Of a stretch of 64,000 nucleotides of DNA, positions 35,213-47,334 are shown piece by piece. The notes under the pieces were generated by a model. It ran no database searches. It was not told the origin of the DNA and worked only from the letters and a program-made list of their open reading frames with translations. The position numbers and the translations under genes are program-made. Location: positions 186,001 through 250,000 of the forward strand of contig NZ_CABVQC010000002.1 of the NCBI RefSeq assembly GCF_902499175.1. Direction: 5' to 3'. The DNA is from Burkholderia aenigmatica. Its GTDB lineage: Bacteria; Pseudomonadota; Gammaproteobacteria; Burkholderiales; Burkholderiaceae. Numbering within the stretch: position 1 is the first letter of the stretch; every line of letters starts with the position of its first letter.

Positions 35213-37537
35213 ATGACGGAAACCGTAGCACTCAAGATCGTACAGCGCATCGCCACCGAACTGTCCGTCCAGCCGCGCCAGGTCGCGGCGGCAGTGCAAC
35301 TCCTCGACGAAGGCTCGACCGTTCCGTTCATTGCCCGGTACCGCAAGGAAGTGACCGGCAACCTGGACGACACGCAGTTGCGCCAGCTCGAGGAACGCCT
35401 CCTGTATCTGCGCGAACTCGAGGATCGCCGCGCGACGATCCTGTCGAGCATCGACGAACAGGGCAAGCTGACCGACGAACTGCGCGCCGCGATCGACGCG
35501 GCCGACAGCAAGCAGGTGCTCGAAGACCTTTATCTGCCGTACAAGCCGAAGCGCCGCACGCGTGCGCAGATCGCCCGCGAGGCCGGCCTCGAGCCGCTCG
35601 CCCAGGCGCTCCTCGCGAACCCGCTGCTCGACCCGCAGGCCGAGGCAGCCGCGTACGTCGACGCCGAGAAAGGCGTCGCCGACGTGAAGGCCGCGCTCGA
35701 CGGCGCGCGCGACATCCTGTCCGAACAGTTCGGCGAGACGGCCGAGCTGCTCGGCAAGCTGCGCGACTACCTGCACAACCAGGGTGTCGTGTCGTCGGCC
35801 GTCGTCGAGGGCAAGGAAAACGAGGAAGGCGAGAAATTCCGCGACTATTACGACTACGCGGAAACGATCAAGACCGTGCCGTCGCACCGCGCTCTCGCGT
35901 TGTTCCGTGGCCGCAATGCCGGCGTGCTGACCGTCAAGCTTGGCCTCGGCGAAGAGCTCGACGCGCAGGTGCCGCATCCCGGCGAGGCGATGATCGCGCG
36001 CCATTTCGGCATCGCAAACCAGAACCGGCCGGCCGACAAGTGGCTGTCCGACGTGTGCCGCTGGTGCTGGCGCGTGAAGGTGCAGCCGCACATCGAGAAC
36101 GAGCTGCTCACGCAACTGCGCGAAACGGCCGAAACGGAAGCGATCCGCGTGTTCGCACGCAACCTGAACGACCTGCTGCTGGCCGCGCCGGCTGGCCCGA
36201 AGGCCGTGATCGGTCTCGACCCCGGCCTGCGCACGGGCGTCAAGGTCGCGGTCGTCGACCGCACCGGCAAGGTGCTCGCGACCGACACGATCTACCCGCA
36301 CGAACCGCGCCGCGACTGGGACGGCTCGATCGCGAAACTCGCCCGCATCGCCGCACAGACGCAGGCCGAGCTGATCAGCATCGGCAACGGCACCGCGTCG
36401 CGCGAAACCGACAAGCTCGCGAGCGAACTGATCGCGAAACACCCGGAACTGCGCCTGCAGAAGATCGTCGTGTCGGAAGCTGGCGCGTCGGTCTACTCGG
36501 CATCCGAGCTCGCCGCGAAGGAATTCCCGGAGCTCGACGTGTCGCTGCGCGGCGCCGTATCGATCGCACGCCGCCTGCAGGACCCGCTCGCCGAGCTCGT
36601 GAAGATCGAACCGAAGGCGATCGGTGTCGGCCAGTACCAGCACGACGTGAACCAGCGCGAACTCGCCCGCTCGCTCGACGCGGTCGTCGAGGATTGCGTG
36701 AACGCGGTCGGCGTCGACGCGAACACCGCGTCGGCCCCGCTGCTCGCCCGCGTATCGGGCCTGAACGCGACGCTCGCGCGTAACATCGTCGACTACCGCG
36801 ATGCGAACGGCCCGTTCCCGTCGCGCGAGCACCTGCGCAAGGTACCGCGCCTCGGCGACAAGACCTTTGAACAGGCCGCCGGCTTCCTGCGCATCAACGG
36901 CGGCGAGAATCCGCTCGACCGCTCGTCGGTGCACCCGGAAGCGTATCCGGTCGTCGAACGGATGCTCGCGAAGATCAGCAAGCGCATCGACGACGTGCTC
37001 GGCAACCGCGAAGCGCTGTCGGGCCTGTCCCCGACGGAATTTGTTGACGAACGTTTCGGCCTGCCGACCGTGCGCGACATCCTGTCCGAACTGGAGAAGC
37101 CGGGTCGCGATCCGCGCCCCGAACTCAAGACCGCGACGTTCCGCGAAGGCGTCGAGAAGGTGTCGGATCTCGTGCCAGGCATGACACTCGAAGGCGTCGT
37201 GACGAACGTCGCCGCGTTCGGCGCGTTCGTGGACATCGGCGTCCACCAGGACGGCCTCGTCCACGTGTCCGCGATGTCGACGAAGTTCATCAAGGACCCG
37301 CACGAAGTCGTGAAGGCCGGCCAGGTCGTCAAGGTGAAGGTGATCGACGTCGACGTGAAGCGCCAGCGCATCGCGCTGACGATGCGCCTCGACGACGACG
37401 CGGCCGCGCCGGGCATGTCGTCGCGCGGCGGCCAGGATCGCGGCAACGCGGGGCGCGGCGCCGCCCGCCCGCAGCGTTCGCGCGAGCCGGAACCGGCCGG
37501 CGCGATGGCCGCGGCGTTCGCAAAGCTGAAGCGCTAA
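35213..37537 (+). CDS. tex: Tex family RNA-binding transcription accessory protein
   Basis: The product has 774 residues. The N-terminal helical Tex domain is followed by a YqgF/RNase H-like domain ([18 protein letters not shown]), helix-hairpin-helix repeats ([16 protein letters not shown]) and a C-terminal S1 domain (about 653-725, [20 protein letters not shown]). Tex proteins bind RNA and ribosomes and affect transcription. ATG 35213 gives the usual N-terminus [16 protein letters not shown]; the upstream frame is low-quality. A strong terminator follows 25 bp after the stop. Confidence 0.94.
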   Translation: MTETVALKIVQRIATELSVQPRQVAAAVQLLDEGSTVPFIARYRKEVTGNLDDTQLRQLEERLLYLRELEDRRATILSSIDEQGKLTDELRAAIDAADSKQVLEDLYLPYKPKRRTRAQIAREAGLEPLAQALLANPLLDPQAEAAAYVDAEKGVADVKAALDGARDILSEQFGETAELLGKLRDYLHNQGVVSSAVVEGKENEEGEKFRDYYDYAETIKTVPSHRALALFRGRNAGVLTVKLGLGEELDAQVPHPGEAMIARHFGIANQNRPADKWLSDVCRWCWRVKVQPHIENELLTQLRETAETEAIRVFARNLNDLLLAAPAGPKAVIGLDPGLRTGVKVAVVDRTGKVLATDTIYPHEPRRDWDGSIAKLARIAAQTQAELISIGNGTASRETDKLASELIAKHPELRLQKIVVSEAGASVYSASELAAKEFPELDVSLRGAVSIARRLQDPLAELVKIEPKAIGVGQYQHDVNQRELARSLDAVVEDCVNAVGVDANTASAPLLARVSGLNATLARNIVDYRDANGPFPSREHLRKVPRLGDKTFEQAAGFLRINGGENPLDRSSVHPEAYPVVERMLAKISKRIDDVLGNREALSGLSPTEFVDERFGLPTVRDILSELEKPGRDPRPELKTATFREGVEKVSDLVPGMTLEGVVTNVAAFGAFVDIGVHQDGLVHVSAMSTKFIKDPHEVVKAGQVVKVKVIDVDVKRQRIALTMRLDDDAAAPGMSSRGGQDRGNAGRGAARPQRSREPEPAGAMAAAFAKLKR

Positions 37538-37562
37538 GCACGCGCCAGCTTTCGCGACGCAT

Positions 37563-37592
37563 AAAAAAGCCCGCCGAAAGGCGGGCTTTTTT
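37563..37592. terminator. Bidirectional terminator between tex and kup
   Basis: A 13-bp stem (37563-37575 with 37580-37592) with a GAAA tetraloop, six A on the left and seven T on the right. It fits both convergent genes. Confidence 0.94.
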
Positions 37593-37647
37593 TATGGCTG
37601 CAGCGAACACGGTGCGCGGCCGGACGGCCCGCGCACCACACCGCGCG

Positions 37648-39564
37648 TCAGATCTCGATCTTCGTCCCGAGTTCGACCACGCGGTTCGCCGGGATCGAGA
37701 AGAAGTCGGTCGGCTTCGCGGCATTCTGGTGCATCCACGCGAACACGCGCTCGCGCCAGATCGACATCCCGGGCAGATGCGTCGGCACGACCGTTTCGCG
37801 CGCGAGGAAGAACGACGTATCCATCAGCTCGAACGTCATGTCGTGCGTGCGGCCGAATTCCTCGAGCACCGCCTTCACGTCCGGCGTCTCGTTGAAGCCG
37901 TACTCGGCCTTGACGATGTACAGCCCGCCGCCCGCATCGCGCGAGGTCTGGCGCTTGTCGTCGCGCACGTAGGGAATGTCGCGCGTGACGAACGTGAGGA
38001 AAATGGTTCGCTCGTGCAGCACCTTGTTGTGCTTCAGGTTGTGCAGCAGGCTGACGGGCACAAGCTTGTCGTTGCCGGTCAGGTAGATCGCGGTGCCCGA
38101 CACGCGGTGCGGCGGATGCGCGAGCAGCCCCTGCAGGAACGGCTCGAGCGGGATACCGTCGGCCGCCGTGCGCTCCTTGACGATGTGACGCCCCTTGTAC
38201 CAGGTCATCAGCAGGAAGAACAGCAGCGCGCCGATGCCGAGCGGCAGCCAGCCGCCCTGCGCGACCTTCAGCAGGTTCGCGCCGAAGAAGCCGAGGTCGA
38301 CCGCGAGGAACACCGCGATGATCGCGCCGACCAGCAGCCGGTTCCAGTTCCACACCTTCACCATCACAACCGCGGCGAGCACGGTCGTGATCACCATCGT
38401 CGCCGTCACCGCGATGCCGTACGCGGCCGCGAGGTTGTCGGAGCTCTTGAAGCCGACGACGATGCAGAGGATCACGAACAGCAGCAGCCAGTTCACGACC
38501 GGCACGTAGATCTGGCCGATCGCGAGTTCCGACGTATGCAGCACCTTCATGCGCGGCACGTAGCCGAGCTGGATAGCCTGCGACGTCAGCGAATACGCGC
38601 CCGAGATCACCGCCTGCGACGCAATGACGGTCGCGACCGTCGACAGCACGACGAGCGGCAGCAGCCCCCATTCGGGTGCCAGCAGGAAGAACGGGTTCTC
38701 GATCGCCTTCGGGTTCTGGATCAGCAGCGCGCCCTGGCCGAAGTAGTTCAGCACGAGCGACGGCATCACGAGCCCGTAGGCGGCGATCCGGATCGGCTTC
38801 GCGCCGAAGTGGCCCATGTCCGCGTAGAGCGCTTCCGCGCCCGTCAGCACCAGCACGACCGAGCCGAGCACGACGTAGGCCTGCAGCAGGTGATCGGCCA
38901 TGAAGGACGCCGCGTAATACGGGTTGATGGCCGCCATGATGCCCGGCACCCGCGCGATGTGATACACACCGAGCGCCGCGATCACGACGAACCACACCAC
39001 CATGATCGGGCCGAACAGCTTGCCGACCAGTGCGGTGCCGTGACGCTGGATCCAGAACAGCGCGATCAGGATCACGATCGTGATCGGCAGTACGAGGTGG
39101 GACAGGTGCGGCGTCGCGATTTCGAGACCCTCGACCGCCGACATCACCGAAATCGCGGGCGTGATCACCGCGTCGCCGTAGAACATGCAGGCGCCGAAGA
39201 TGCCGAGCGCCATCAGTGCGCCCGTCACACGGGACTTCGAGTTGAGCGGCCGCAACGACAGTGCCATCAGCGCGAGCACGCCGCCTTCGCCGTTGTTGTC
39301 GGCCCGCATCACGAACAGCAGGTACTTGATGCCGACCACCAGGATGATTGCCCAGAACAGCAGCGAGATCACGCCGAGAATCGATCCTTCGGTGAGCGGA
39401 ATGCCGTGTGCGGGGCTGAACGCCTCCTTGAGCGAATACAGCGGGCTGGTGCCGATATCGCCGAACACGACGCCGATGGCTGCTATCGCTAGCGCCCGCA
39501 TCGAGTGTTGTTGCGTCGAATGCGGCGCGTGTGCTGCGTCGGTCGCTTGGATCGTGTCGTTCAT
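37648..39564 (-). CDS. kup: Low-affinity potassium transport protein Kup
   Basis: This 638-residue Kup/HAK/KT family transporter has about 12 membrane segments in the first 430 residues ([36 protein letters not shown]) and a soluble C-terminal domain. It takes up potassium with protons. ATG 39564 was chosen because the conserved start follows within 20 residues; 49 further upstream codons are unconserved. Confidence 0.93.
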   Translation of the reverse strand: MNDTIQATDAAHAPHSTQQHSMRALAIAAIGVVFGDIGTSPLYSLKEAFSPAHGIPLTEGSILGVISLLFWAIILVVGIKYLLFVMRADNNGEGGVLALMALSLRPLNSKSRVTGALMALGIFGACMFYGDAVITPAISVMSAVEGLEIATPHLSHLVLPITIVILIALFWIQRHGTALVGKLFGPIMVVWFVVIAALGVYHIARVPGIMAAINPYYAASFMADHLLQAYVVLGSVVLVLTGAEALYADMGHFGAKPIRIAAYGLVMPSLVLNYFGQGALLIQNPKAIENPFFLLAPEWGLLPLVVLSTVATVIASQAVISGAYSLTSQAIQLGYVPRMKVLHTSELAIGQIYVPVVNWLLLFVILCIVVGFKSSDNLAAAYGIAVTATMVITTVLAAVVMVKVWNWNRLLVGAIIAVFLAVDLGFFGANLLKVAQGGWLPLGIGALLFFLLMTWYKGRHIVKERTAADGIPLEPFLQGLLAHPPHRVSGTAIYLTGNDKLVPVSLLHNLKHNKVLHERTIFLTFVTRDIPYVRDDKRQTSRDAGGGLYIVKAEYGFNETPDVKAVLEEFGRTHDMTFELMDTSFFLARETVVPTHLPGMSIWRERVFAWMHQNAAKPTDFFSIPANRVVELGTKIEI

Positions 39565-39789
39565 ATGAAGCGTAATAATCGGGTCCGGGTCGGACAAAAC
39601 GAGCGCTATTCTACTCGCGCCCCCGTGAAACGCCGCCCTGCTCTGTTGCCGTGGAACCACGTAATCGACGCTGCGCATGCAATCCGGCGCAAGCTGTGGC
39701 AGGGCTGCCAATCATAGCCGCGGCAGCGCCGTCTGCCTACCGGATCCGCGGCGCGCGCAGCGCCGGCGCGCATGTCGCCCCAATGAAAA

Positions 39790-39811
39790 ACGGCGCCGCA
39801 AGCGGCGCCGT
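39790..39811 (-). terminator. Intrinsic terminator of the purA-phosphoribosyltransferase operon
   Basis: A perfect 10-bp stem (39790-39799 with 39802-39811) with a 2-nt loop is followed on the minus strand by a T run. It sits 29 bp after the phosphoribosyltransferase stop. Confidence 0.85.
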
Positions 39812-39840
39812 ACAAGGCTTTCCTTCGATCGGCCGGCCGC

Positions 39841-40437
39841 TTACGCGCCCGAACCGTCGCGCTGTGCGCGACCGCGCTTGATCCACGCCTCGAGGTTGTG
39901 CGGGCGAACCGTGTCCCACTCCTCGAACGGCTGATGAATCCACGGATTCGTCGGCAGAAACTGCGTGTGATAGTCGGGCTTGACCTTCGAGCACCCCTTG
40001 TACCAGAGCACGGCCGAACGCACGGCCGTCACCGACGGATAGCGCTCCTTCAGGTGCTCCTGCACGCGAGCGAGCGTGACCCCCGAATCGACGAGATCGT
40101 CGACCAGCAGCACGTTGCCCGCCAGGTTGCCGCGCGTCATCGTGATGTACTGCGCGATGTCGAGATCGCCCTGCTCCGTGCCGGCCGCTTCCCGGTACGA
40201 ACTCGTCGCGAGAATCGCGAGCGGCACGTCGTAGATGCGCGACAGTTGATCGCCGACACGCAGGCCGCCGCGCGCGAGGCACAGGATCTGGTCGAACTTC
40301 CAGCCCGATGCATGAACCTGGAGCGCAAGCAGCTCGATGAGACGGTGATACTCGTCCCAGCCTACCCACAGGTTCTTGTCGTCGTTGCGCGGATCAGTCA
40401 TCAAGTCTGCCGCCGTCATCGTGATTTGCTGCGTCAT
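39841..40437 (-). CDS. Phosphoribosyltransferase, probably purine salvage
   Basis: The product has 198 residues of the type I phosphoribosyltransferase fold. The PRPP-binding loop is VLLVDDLVDSGVTL, preceded by ILCLARGGLRVGDQLSR. It begins 7 nt after the purA stop, so the pair is co-transcribed and a xanthine/hypoxanthine-guanine substrate is likely. Specificity cannot be fixed from the sequence. Confidence 0.87.
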   Translation of the reverse strand: MTQQITMTAADLMTDPRNDDKNLWVGWDEYHRLIELLALQVHASGWKFDQILCLARGGLRVGDQLSRIYDVPLAILATSSYREAAGTEQGDLDIAQYITMTRGNLAGNVLLVDDLVDSGVTLARVQEHLKERYPSVTAVRSAVLWYKGCSKVKPDYHTQFLPTNPWIHQPFEEWDTVRPHNLEAWIKRGRAQRDGSGA

Positions 40438-40444
40438 CTGGAAA

Positions 40445-41800
<1,356 letters not shown>

Positions 41801-41904
41801 TTAGCTGGTTAAAAACGTATTCTACCTATGTTCGCGGGCGATTCCGAATTTTTCCGTTTCGCTTCAACGATATGCACGCCGAAGCACGTCCCGCGAACGC
41901 CTGT

Positions 41905-43053
41905 TTATCGGGGTTCGACCACCCATGCACCGTTGCGCTCGACGAGCGAACGGTCGCAGGCAAACTCGTCGAGCACATGATCGTGGCCCGGCAGCGCCTG
42001 GATCACGACTTCACCCGCATCGCGCAGCGCCGCAACGGCCGCGCTCAGTGCGTCGTCCTGTGCCCACGGCGCGAGAATCGCGGTGCCGCGCGCCTCGACC
42101 GGCGAGATTCGCGCAAGCTCGCGCAGGTCGAGCGAGAAGCCCGTAGCCGGACGGGCACGGCCGTACGCCTGGCCGACGTGGTCGTACCGGCCGCCCCGCG
42201 CGATCGCGTTCGGCACGCCATCGATGTAGGCGCTGAACATCGCACCGCTGTGGTACGCGTAGCCGCGCAGGTCGCCGAGATCGATCGCCACTTCGACACC
42301 CTTCGCCTGCGCCGCGAGTTGCGCCAGATCGTCGAGCGCCCGCGTGATTTCGGGCAGCACCGGCAACCGCGCGCGTGCCTCGGCGAGCACGCTCGCATCG
42401 CCATAGAGATGCGGCAGCGCGCGCAGCGCGGCGCGCGTATCGGCGCCGAGATCGTCGGTGAGTTCGTTCAGCAGCGGCACGTCCTTGCCCGACAGCGCGT
42501 CGTACAGCGACTCGCCGCGCTCGGCAGCCTGCGCGTCGCGCGCCAGCAGTGCCGCGAGCACGCCCGCGTGGCCGAGGTCGAGACGGATGCGCGACAGCCC
42601 CGCGAGATGCAGCGCGTCGAGCATCAGTTGCTGGATCTCGAGGTCGGCTTCCAGCCCGCCATGCCCGTAGATTTCGGCGCCGATCTGGATCTGCTCGCGC
42701 GTCGCGTGCAGGCCGCGCGGACGCGTATGCATCACGTGGCCTGCATAGCAGAGGCGCGTCACGCCCTGACGGTTCAACAGGTGCGCGTCGATCCGCGCGA
42801 CCTGCGGCGTGATGTCGGCGCGCAGGCCGAGCGTGCGGCCCGACATCTGGTCGACCAGCTTGAAGGTGCGCAGGCGCAAGTCGGCGCCGCCGCTCGTCAG
42901 CAGCGACTCGAGATACTCAAGCAGCGGCGGCATCACCATTTCGTAGCCATACGAACGGAAGCGGTCGAGCAGCCTGCGGCGCAGCTCCTCGATCTTGCGC
43001 GCTTCCGACGGCAGTACGTCGGCGATATTCTCGGGAAGTAACCAGGTCGACAT
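41905..43053 (-). CDS. hisZ: ATP phosphoribosyltransferase regulatory subunit HisZ
   Basis: This 382-residue histidyl-tRNA-synthetase-like protein lacks the tRNA-binding C-terminal domain. HisZ pairs with the short form of HisG to give histidine-sensitive ATP phosphoribosyltransferase, so the genome should carry a short hisG elsewhere. The segment [17 protein letters not shown] and a glycine-rich aminoacyl-adenylate-like loop ([10 protein letters not shown]) are visible. ATG 43053 starts the conserved [17 protein letters not shown]. It lies in the hflC-to-purA run. Confidence 0.92.
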   Translation of the reverse strand: MSTWLLPENIADVLPSEARKIEELRRRLLDRFRSYGYEMVMPPLLEYLESLLTSGGADLRLRTFKLVDQMSGRTLGLRADITPQVARIDAHLLNRQGVTRLCYAGHVMHTRPRGLHATREQIQIGAEIYGHGGLEADLEIQQLMLDALHLAGLSRIRLDLGHAGVLAALLARDAQAAERGESLYDALSGKDVPLLNELTDDLGADTRAALRALPHLYGDASVLAEARARLPVLPEITRALDDLAQLAAQAKGVEVAIDLGDLRGYAYHSGAMFSAYIDGVPNAIARGGRYDHVGQAYGRARPATGFSLDLRELARISPVEARGTAILAPWAQDDALSAAVAALRDAGEVVIQALPGHDHVLDEFACDRSLVERNGAWVVEPR

Positions 43054-43167
43054 CGGTACGGTCCTACGACGGGAAACAGCGCGCGACACGCGCGCCGCGA
43101 TGTGAATCGGAAATTCTGAATTCGGGCGGGACGAACGGCGGATGCGCCGTCCGGATCGGGTGTCCGG

Positions 43168-43359
43168 TCAGGTCGCGAGCAGCAGCAGTACGAGCCCGAG
43201 CACCATCACGATCAGCCCGCCGATCCGGATATGATGCGGCGGCCGCTCAGCTATTCTACGAAACGTGTCGCGCCAGGCGACGGGAAACACGAAGGGGAAC
43301 GCCCCCTCGATAATCAGCATCAGCGCTACTGCGAGCAACAACGAGCCAGCCAGGTCCAT
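43168..43359 (-). CDS. DUF2065 small inner-membrane protein (YjeT-like)
   Basis: The product has 63 residues and is mostly two hydrophobic helices (about 3-25 and 45-62) joined by WRDTFRRIAERPPHHIR. DUF2065 genes typically sit between hflC and hisZ or purA, as here. No function is known. Confidence 0.85.
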   Translation of the reverse strand: MDLAGSLLLAVALMLIIEGAFPFVFPVAWRDTFRRIAERPPHHIRIGGLIVMVLGLVLLLLAT

Positions 43360-43395
43360 GCGAGCGACGGCGCCGCTCGACGCGGCGCCCCAAGG

Positions 43396-44295
43396 TCAGT
43401 GTTTGCGGGGAGCAGGCGCCGCCGGTGCGGCACCGCCCGTCGGGCTGCGCATGAAGCGGAAGAACTCGCTGTCGGGATCGACGACGATGATGTCGTTGCG
43501 CTTGAACGTGTTCCGGTAAGCCTGCAGGCTCGCGTAGAACTGATAGAACTGCGGATCGCGGCCGAACGCGTCGGCGGCAATCGTCGCAGCCTTCGCATCG
43601 CCCTCGCCCTTGATCGTCTGCGCGGACTTGTACGCGTTCGCGAGCACGGCCTGCTGTTCGCGTTCGGCATCGGCCTTGATCTGCTCGACGTCGGCAGCGC
43701 CTTGCGCACGCACCTGCGCCGCCTGATCGCGCAGCGCGCCGATCATCCGCTGATAGACGGCGTCGGTTTGCGCGGCGGGCAAGTCGACGCGCATCAACTG
43801 GACGTCGACCACGTCGACGCCGAACCCGGACGCCTTCGCCTTCGCTTCGTCGCGGGCCGCATCGGCGATCGCACGCTGGCCGCCGAGCGCGTCGTCGAGC
43901 GCGCGCTTGCCGAACGCGTCGCCGAGTGCGCTCTTCAGCGCGCCGGCCAGACGTTCGCCGGCTGCCGCCGGGTCGCCACCCGTCGCCGTGAAATACTTCA
44001 TCGGATCGCTGATCCGGTATTTCACCGCATAGGCGACGAGCAGGTCGTGCTTGTCTTCCGTTGCCAGTTGCAGCGGATCCGACGACTCGAGCGATTGCAG
44101 GCGCGTGTCGATCAGCGTGGCCGTCTGCAGCGGCGGCGGCAACTTGAAATGGATGCCGGGGCCAGCCAGCTCGGGCTGCGCGCCGTCGCGCCCCGACAGC
44201 ACGGCTGTGTGGCGCGGATCGACGGTAAGGACGGTCGACGATGCCGCGAAGGCAACGATCACGATTGCGACGACGAGCGCAATGATTCGGTTCAT
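43396..44295 (-). CDS. hflC: FtsH protease modulator HflC
   Basis: This 299-residue SPFH/prohibitin-family protein has one N-terminal membrane segment (about 4-22) and a periplasmic SPFH domain (HTAVLSGRDGAQPELAGPGI onward). HflC pairs with HflK to control FtsH. It follows hflK with a 15-nt gap. The end (PTGGAAPAAPAPRKH) is low complexity. Confidence 0.95.
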   Translation of the reverse strand: MNRIIALVVAIVIVAFAASSTVLTVDPRHTAVLSGRDGAQPELAGPGIHFKLPPPLQTATLIDTRLQSLESSDPLQLATEDKHDLLVAYAVKYRISDPMKYFTATGGDPAAAGERLAGALKSALGDAFGKRALDDALGGQRAIADAARDEAKAKASGFGVDVVDVQLMRVDLPAAQTDAVYQRMIGALRDQAAQVRAQGAADVEQIKADAEREQQAVLANAYKSAQTIKGEGDAKAATIAADAFGRDPQFYQFYASLQAYRNTFKRNDIIVVDPDSEFFRFMRSPTGGAAPAAPAPRKH

Positions 44296-44310
44296 GTTCT
44301 GCGCTCCCCG

Positions 44311-45645
44311 TTACTTCAGATCGTCTTCGCGCGACCGGCTGCGAAACACTTCGCGCGATCGCAGCACGTCGTTGCCCGACGCTGCCGACGCCGCACTCGC
44401 GGGTGCCGCTGCAGCCGGCGCGACGGCCGCCGGTGCCGACGCCGCATCGGGCGCGGATGCGCCAGTGGACGCCGCGGCGTTTTGCCGCCCCTGCTCGACG
44501 AGCTTGTCGAGCGGCAGATACACGACGCTGTTGCCGCCCTTGTTGCCGACGAACACCTTCGTCGAGTTCGAATAGATTTCCTGCATCGTCTCGAGATACA
44601 TCCGCTCGCGGATCACCGCGGGCGCCTTCGAGTACTGCGCGTAGACCTGCTTGAAGCGGTCGGCATCGCCTTCGGCTTCCGTGACCACGCGATCGGCATA
44701 CGCCTTCGCTTCGTCGACGAGCTTCGCGGCATCGCCCTGCGCCTTCGGCAGCAGGTCGCTTGCATACGCCTGTGCAGCACGCTTCGCGGCCTCGCGCTCG
44801 TCGCGCGCCTTCGCGACTTCGCCGTACGCGGCCTGCGTCTGCTCGGGCGCCGCCACGCTTTGCATCGTGACGGCCGTCACCTCGAGCCCCGACTGGTAGC
44901 GATCGAGATCGCGCTGGATCGCAGTGGACAGCTGCTCGCGCAGCGCGTCACGATCCTGGTTCAGCACGTCGGCCGCGCTGCGCGTACCGACGATCGCGCG
45001 TACCGCGGCCTGGGCGGCCTGCGAGACGCTGCGCTCGGGATCGACGCTGCGGAACAGGTAATCGGTCGCGGAACGGATCCGGTACTGGACGATGAAACGC
45101 ACGTCGACGATATCGGCATCGCGCGTCAGCATCGCCGCTTCCTTCACGTTCGCGAGACGCACGACGTTGTTGCGGCCGATCTCGATCGAGCGGACCTGCG
45201 ACGTATCGACGATTTCATGCGACGCGAACGGATACGGCGCGCGCCAGTGCACGCCCTGACCGACCGTGCCCGACAGCTTGCCGAGTTGCAGCACGACGCC
45301 CGTCTGGCCGTCCTGCACGACGAACAGCCCGCTGCCCGCGTAGACCGCGACCAGCACGCCGATCACGATGCCGACGCCGACTCGCGCGGCTCGCCCGTTG
45401 TCAGGACGGAAACCGTTGCCGCCCTTGCCGCCGAAAAGGCCGTTCAGGCGCCGGTTGAAGTTGCGCCACATCTCGTCGAGATCGGGCGGGCCATCGCCGT
45501 CGCCGCCTTGCGGCCGCTTCGATTCGTTCGCACGGGGACGGGATCCATCCTTGCCATTGCCTTCGCCGCGTCCCCAGCGGGGATCGTTGATCGACAGCAA
45601 GGCGCGCATCCGCCGCCAGGTACTCCGTTCGTTGTATTCGTTCAC
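44311..45645 (-). CDS. hflK: FtsH protease modulator HflK
   Basis: This 444-residue SPFH protein has a Gly/Arg-rich cytoplasmic lead, a membrane segment at about 88-109 (GVGIVIGVLVAVYAGSGLFV) and a periplasmic domain. The C-terminal Ala-rich tail ends in RSREVFRSRSREDDLK. It lies downstream of hfq and hflX and upstream of hflC. Confidence 0.94.
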   Translation of the reverse strand: MNEYNERSTWRRMRALLSINDPRWGRGEGNGKDGSRPRANESKRPQGGDGDGPPDLDEMWRNFNRRLNGLFGGKGGNGFRPDNGRAARVGVGIVIGVLVAVYAGSGLFVVQDGQTGVVLQLGKLSGTVGQGVHWRAPYPFASHEIVDTSQVRSIEIGRNNVVRLANVKEAAMLTRDADIVDVRFIVQYRIRSATDYLFRSVDPERSVSQAAQAAVRAIVGTRSAADVLNQDRDALREQLSTAIQRDLDRYQSGLEVTAVTMQSVAAPEQTQAAYGEVAKARDEREAAKRAAQAYASDLLPKAQGDAAKLVDEAKAYADRVVTEAEGDADRFKQVYAQYSKAPAVIRERMYLETMQEIYSNSTKVFVGNKGGNSVVYLPLDKLVEQGRQNAAASTGASAPDAASAPAAVAPAAAAPASAASAASGNDVLRSREVFRSRSREDDLK

Positions 45646-45692
45646 CAGAGTTTGTTCACCAGATTAGACGCCGGCGAACCGGCCGGGACCGG

Positions 45693-46883
45693 TTAGCGCC
45701 CGTGTTCGGAAATCGTGTGGTCTTCGTGTGGTTCAGCGGGAGCGCCGTCGAACGCGCCGTTGGGTAACGTCGCGCTGGAAAGGTGTTCCGCGGAGGCGAT
45801 TTCGGCGATGGCGGCACGCAACGCGTCAAGACCCTGACCGGTGCGCGCGCTCAAAAAGACGCGCGAAATATTACCATACTCGTCCCGCTCGACCGCGTCG
45901 CCGCGGGCCGCCAGCTCAGGCACGGCGTCGATCTTGTTGAATACCAGCACCTGCCGGATCGTGTCCGCGCCGATCTCGTGCAGCACGCCGTTGACCTGCT
46001 CGATCTGTTCAAGCCTGACCGCGCTCGACGCATCGACCACGTGCAGCAGCAGATCCGCGTGGATCGTTTCCTCGAGGGTCGCGCGGAATGCGGCGACCAG
46101 TTGGTGAGGCAACTCGCGGATGAACCCGACCGTATCCGACACGACGATCTGGCCGACCTCGTCGCCGAGGTACACGCGACGCGACGTCGTGTCGAGCGTA
46201 GCGAACAGCTGGTCGGCCGCATATGCCTGCGCTTTCGTCAGCGCATTGAACAGCGTCGATTTGCCCGCGTTCGTATAGCCGACGAGCGACACCGACATCG
46301 TGCCGCTGCGCGCACGCTGCCGGCGTTGCGTACTGTGTTGCCGGCGCAGCCGGTCGAGCCGCGACTTCAGCATCTTGATGCGCTCGCCGATCAGTCGGCG
46401 GTCGGTTTCGAGCTGCGTTTCACCCGGGCCGCGCAGGCCAATACCGCCCTTCTGACGTTCAAGGTGGGTCCATGCGCGAATGAGTCGCGTCGACAGATAC
46501 TGAAGCTGTGCGAGTTCGACCTGCAGCTTGCCTTCGTGGCTGCGGGCGCGCTGCGCAAAGATGTCGAGGATGAGGCTGGTGCGATCGACCACACGCCTGT
46601 TAAGTGCCTGCTCCAGATTACGTTGCTGGGCTGGCGCCAGTGCGTGGTTGAAGATGACGATTTCGACGTTGTGCGCGTCGCAGGCGAGCCGGAGCTCTTC
46701 GGCTTTGCCGCTGCCGATGAACATCTTGGCATCGGGACTGGCGCGACGGCCTGTGAGGGTGACGGCGGGACGGGCCCCGGCGCTGGAGGCGAGAAGACTG
46801 AGTTCTTCGAGACTGGCTTCGAAATCGGTCTTGCCGAAATCAATGCCGACGAGCGCTGCGTTGATCAAATTTTCAGGTGTCAA
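45693..46883 (-). CDS. hflX: GTPase HflX
   Basis: This 396-residue ribosome-associated GTPase has an N-terminal HflX domain (RRVVDRTSLILDIFAQRA, KLQVELAQLQYLSTRLIR, GGIGLRGPGETQLETDR) and a G domain with GYTNAGKSTLFNAL and NKID. Its start is TTG at 46883; a second TTG at 46863 would begin at the conserved NAALVGIDFGK and is also possible. It follows hfq after 57 bp. Confidence 0.93.
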   Translation of the reverse strand: MTPENLINAALVGIDFGKTDFEASLEELSLLASSAGARPAVTLTGRRASPDAKMFIGSGKAEELRLACDAHNVEIVIFNHALAPAQQRNLEQALNRRVVDRTSLILDIFAQRARSHEGKLQVELAQLQYLSTRLIRAWTHLERQKGGIGLRGPGETQLETDRRLIGERIKMLKSRLDRLRRQHSTQRRQRARSGTMSVSLVGYTNAGKSTLFNALTKAQAYAADQLFATLDTTSRRVYLGDEVGQIVVSDTVGFIRELPHQLVAAFRATLEETIHADLLLHVVDASSAVRLEQIEQVNGVLHEIGADTIRQVLVFNKIDAVPELAARGDAVERDEYGNISRVFLSARTGQGLDALRAAIAEIASAEHLSSATLPNGAFDGAPAEPHEDHTISEHGR

Positions 46884-46940
46884 GATAAGGCGGCTGGCAT
46901 CGGTCGCTCGCGGCGACCGGATGCCGGCCGCTGCGATAGG

Positions 46941-47180
46941 TTAGGACGAGGCTTCCGCGTCCGGGTGGAAATTCACCGGGCGCGCCGGCACGACCGTCGA
47001 GATGGCGTGCTTGTACACCATCTGGGTCACCGTATTACGGAGCAACACGACGTACTGGTCGAACGATTCAATGTTCCCTTGAAGCTTGATGCCGTTAACG
47101 AGGTAGATCGAAACGGGAACGTGCTCTTTGCGCAGTGCGTTCAAAAACGGGTCTTGTAACAATTGCCCTTTGTTGCTCAT
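46941..47180 (-). CDS. hfq: RNA chaperone Hfq
   Basis: This 79-residue Sm-like protein has Sm1 ([20 protein letters not shown]) and Sm2 ([10 protein letters not shown]) intact. It helps small RNAs pair with mRNAs. ATG 47180 is preferred to the in-frame ATG 12 nt upstream because Hfq proteins begin [13 protein letters not shown]. Confidence 0.96.
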
Positions 47181-47334
47181 GGCGTACTCCATCTTTTTTT
47201 GCAGGTTGATCTGGATTGGCGGCGAAGAAAAAGAGATCCGGCGCCAATCGCTACACTATAGCCGATTTTGCCTGGCCCGCCCGGGGCGTAGGCCTTGCGG
47301 CCAACCCCTTGCGGGACGCGTGAAACAGGCGTCT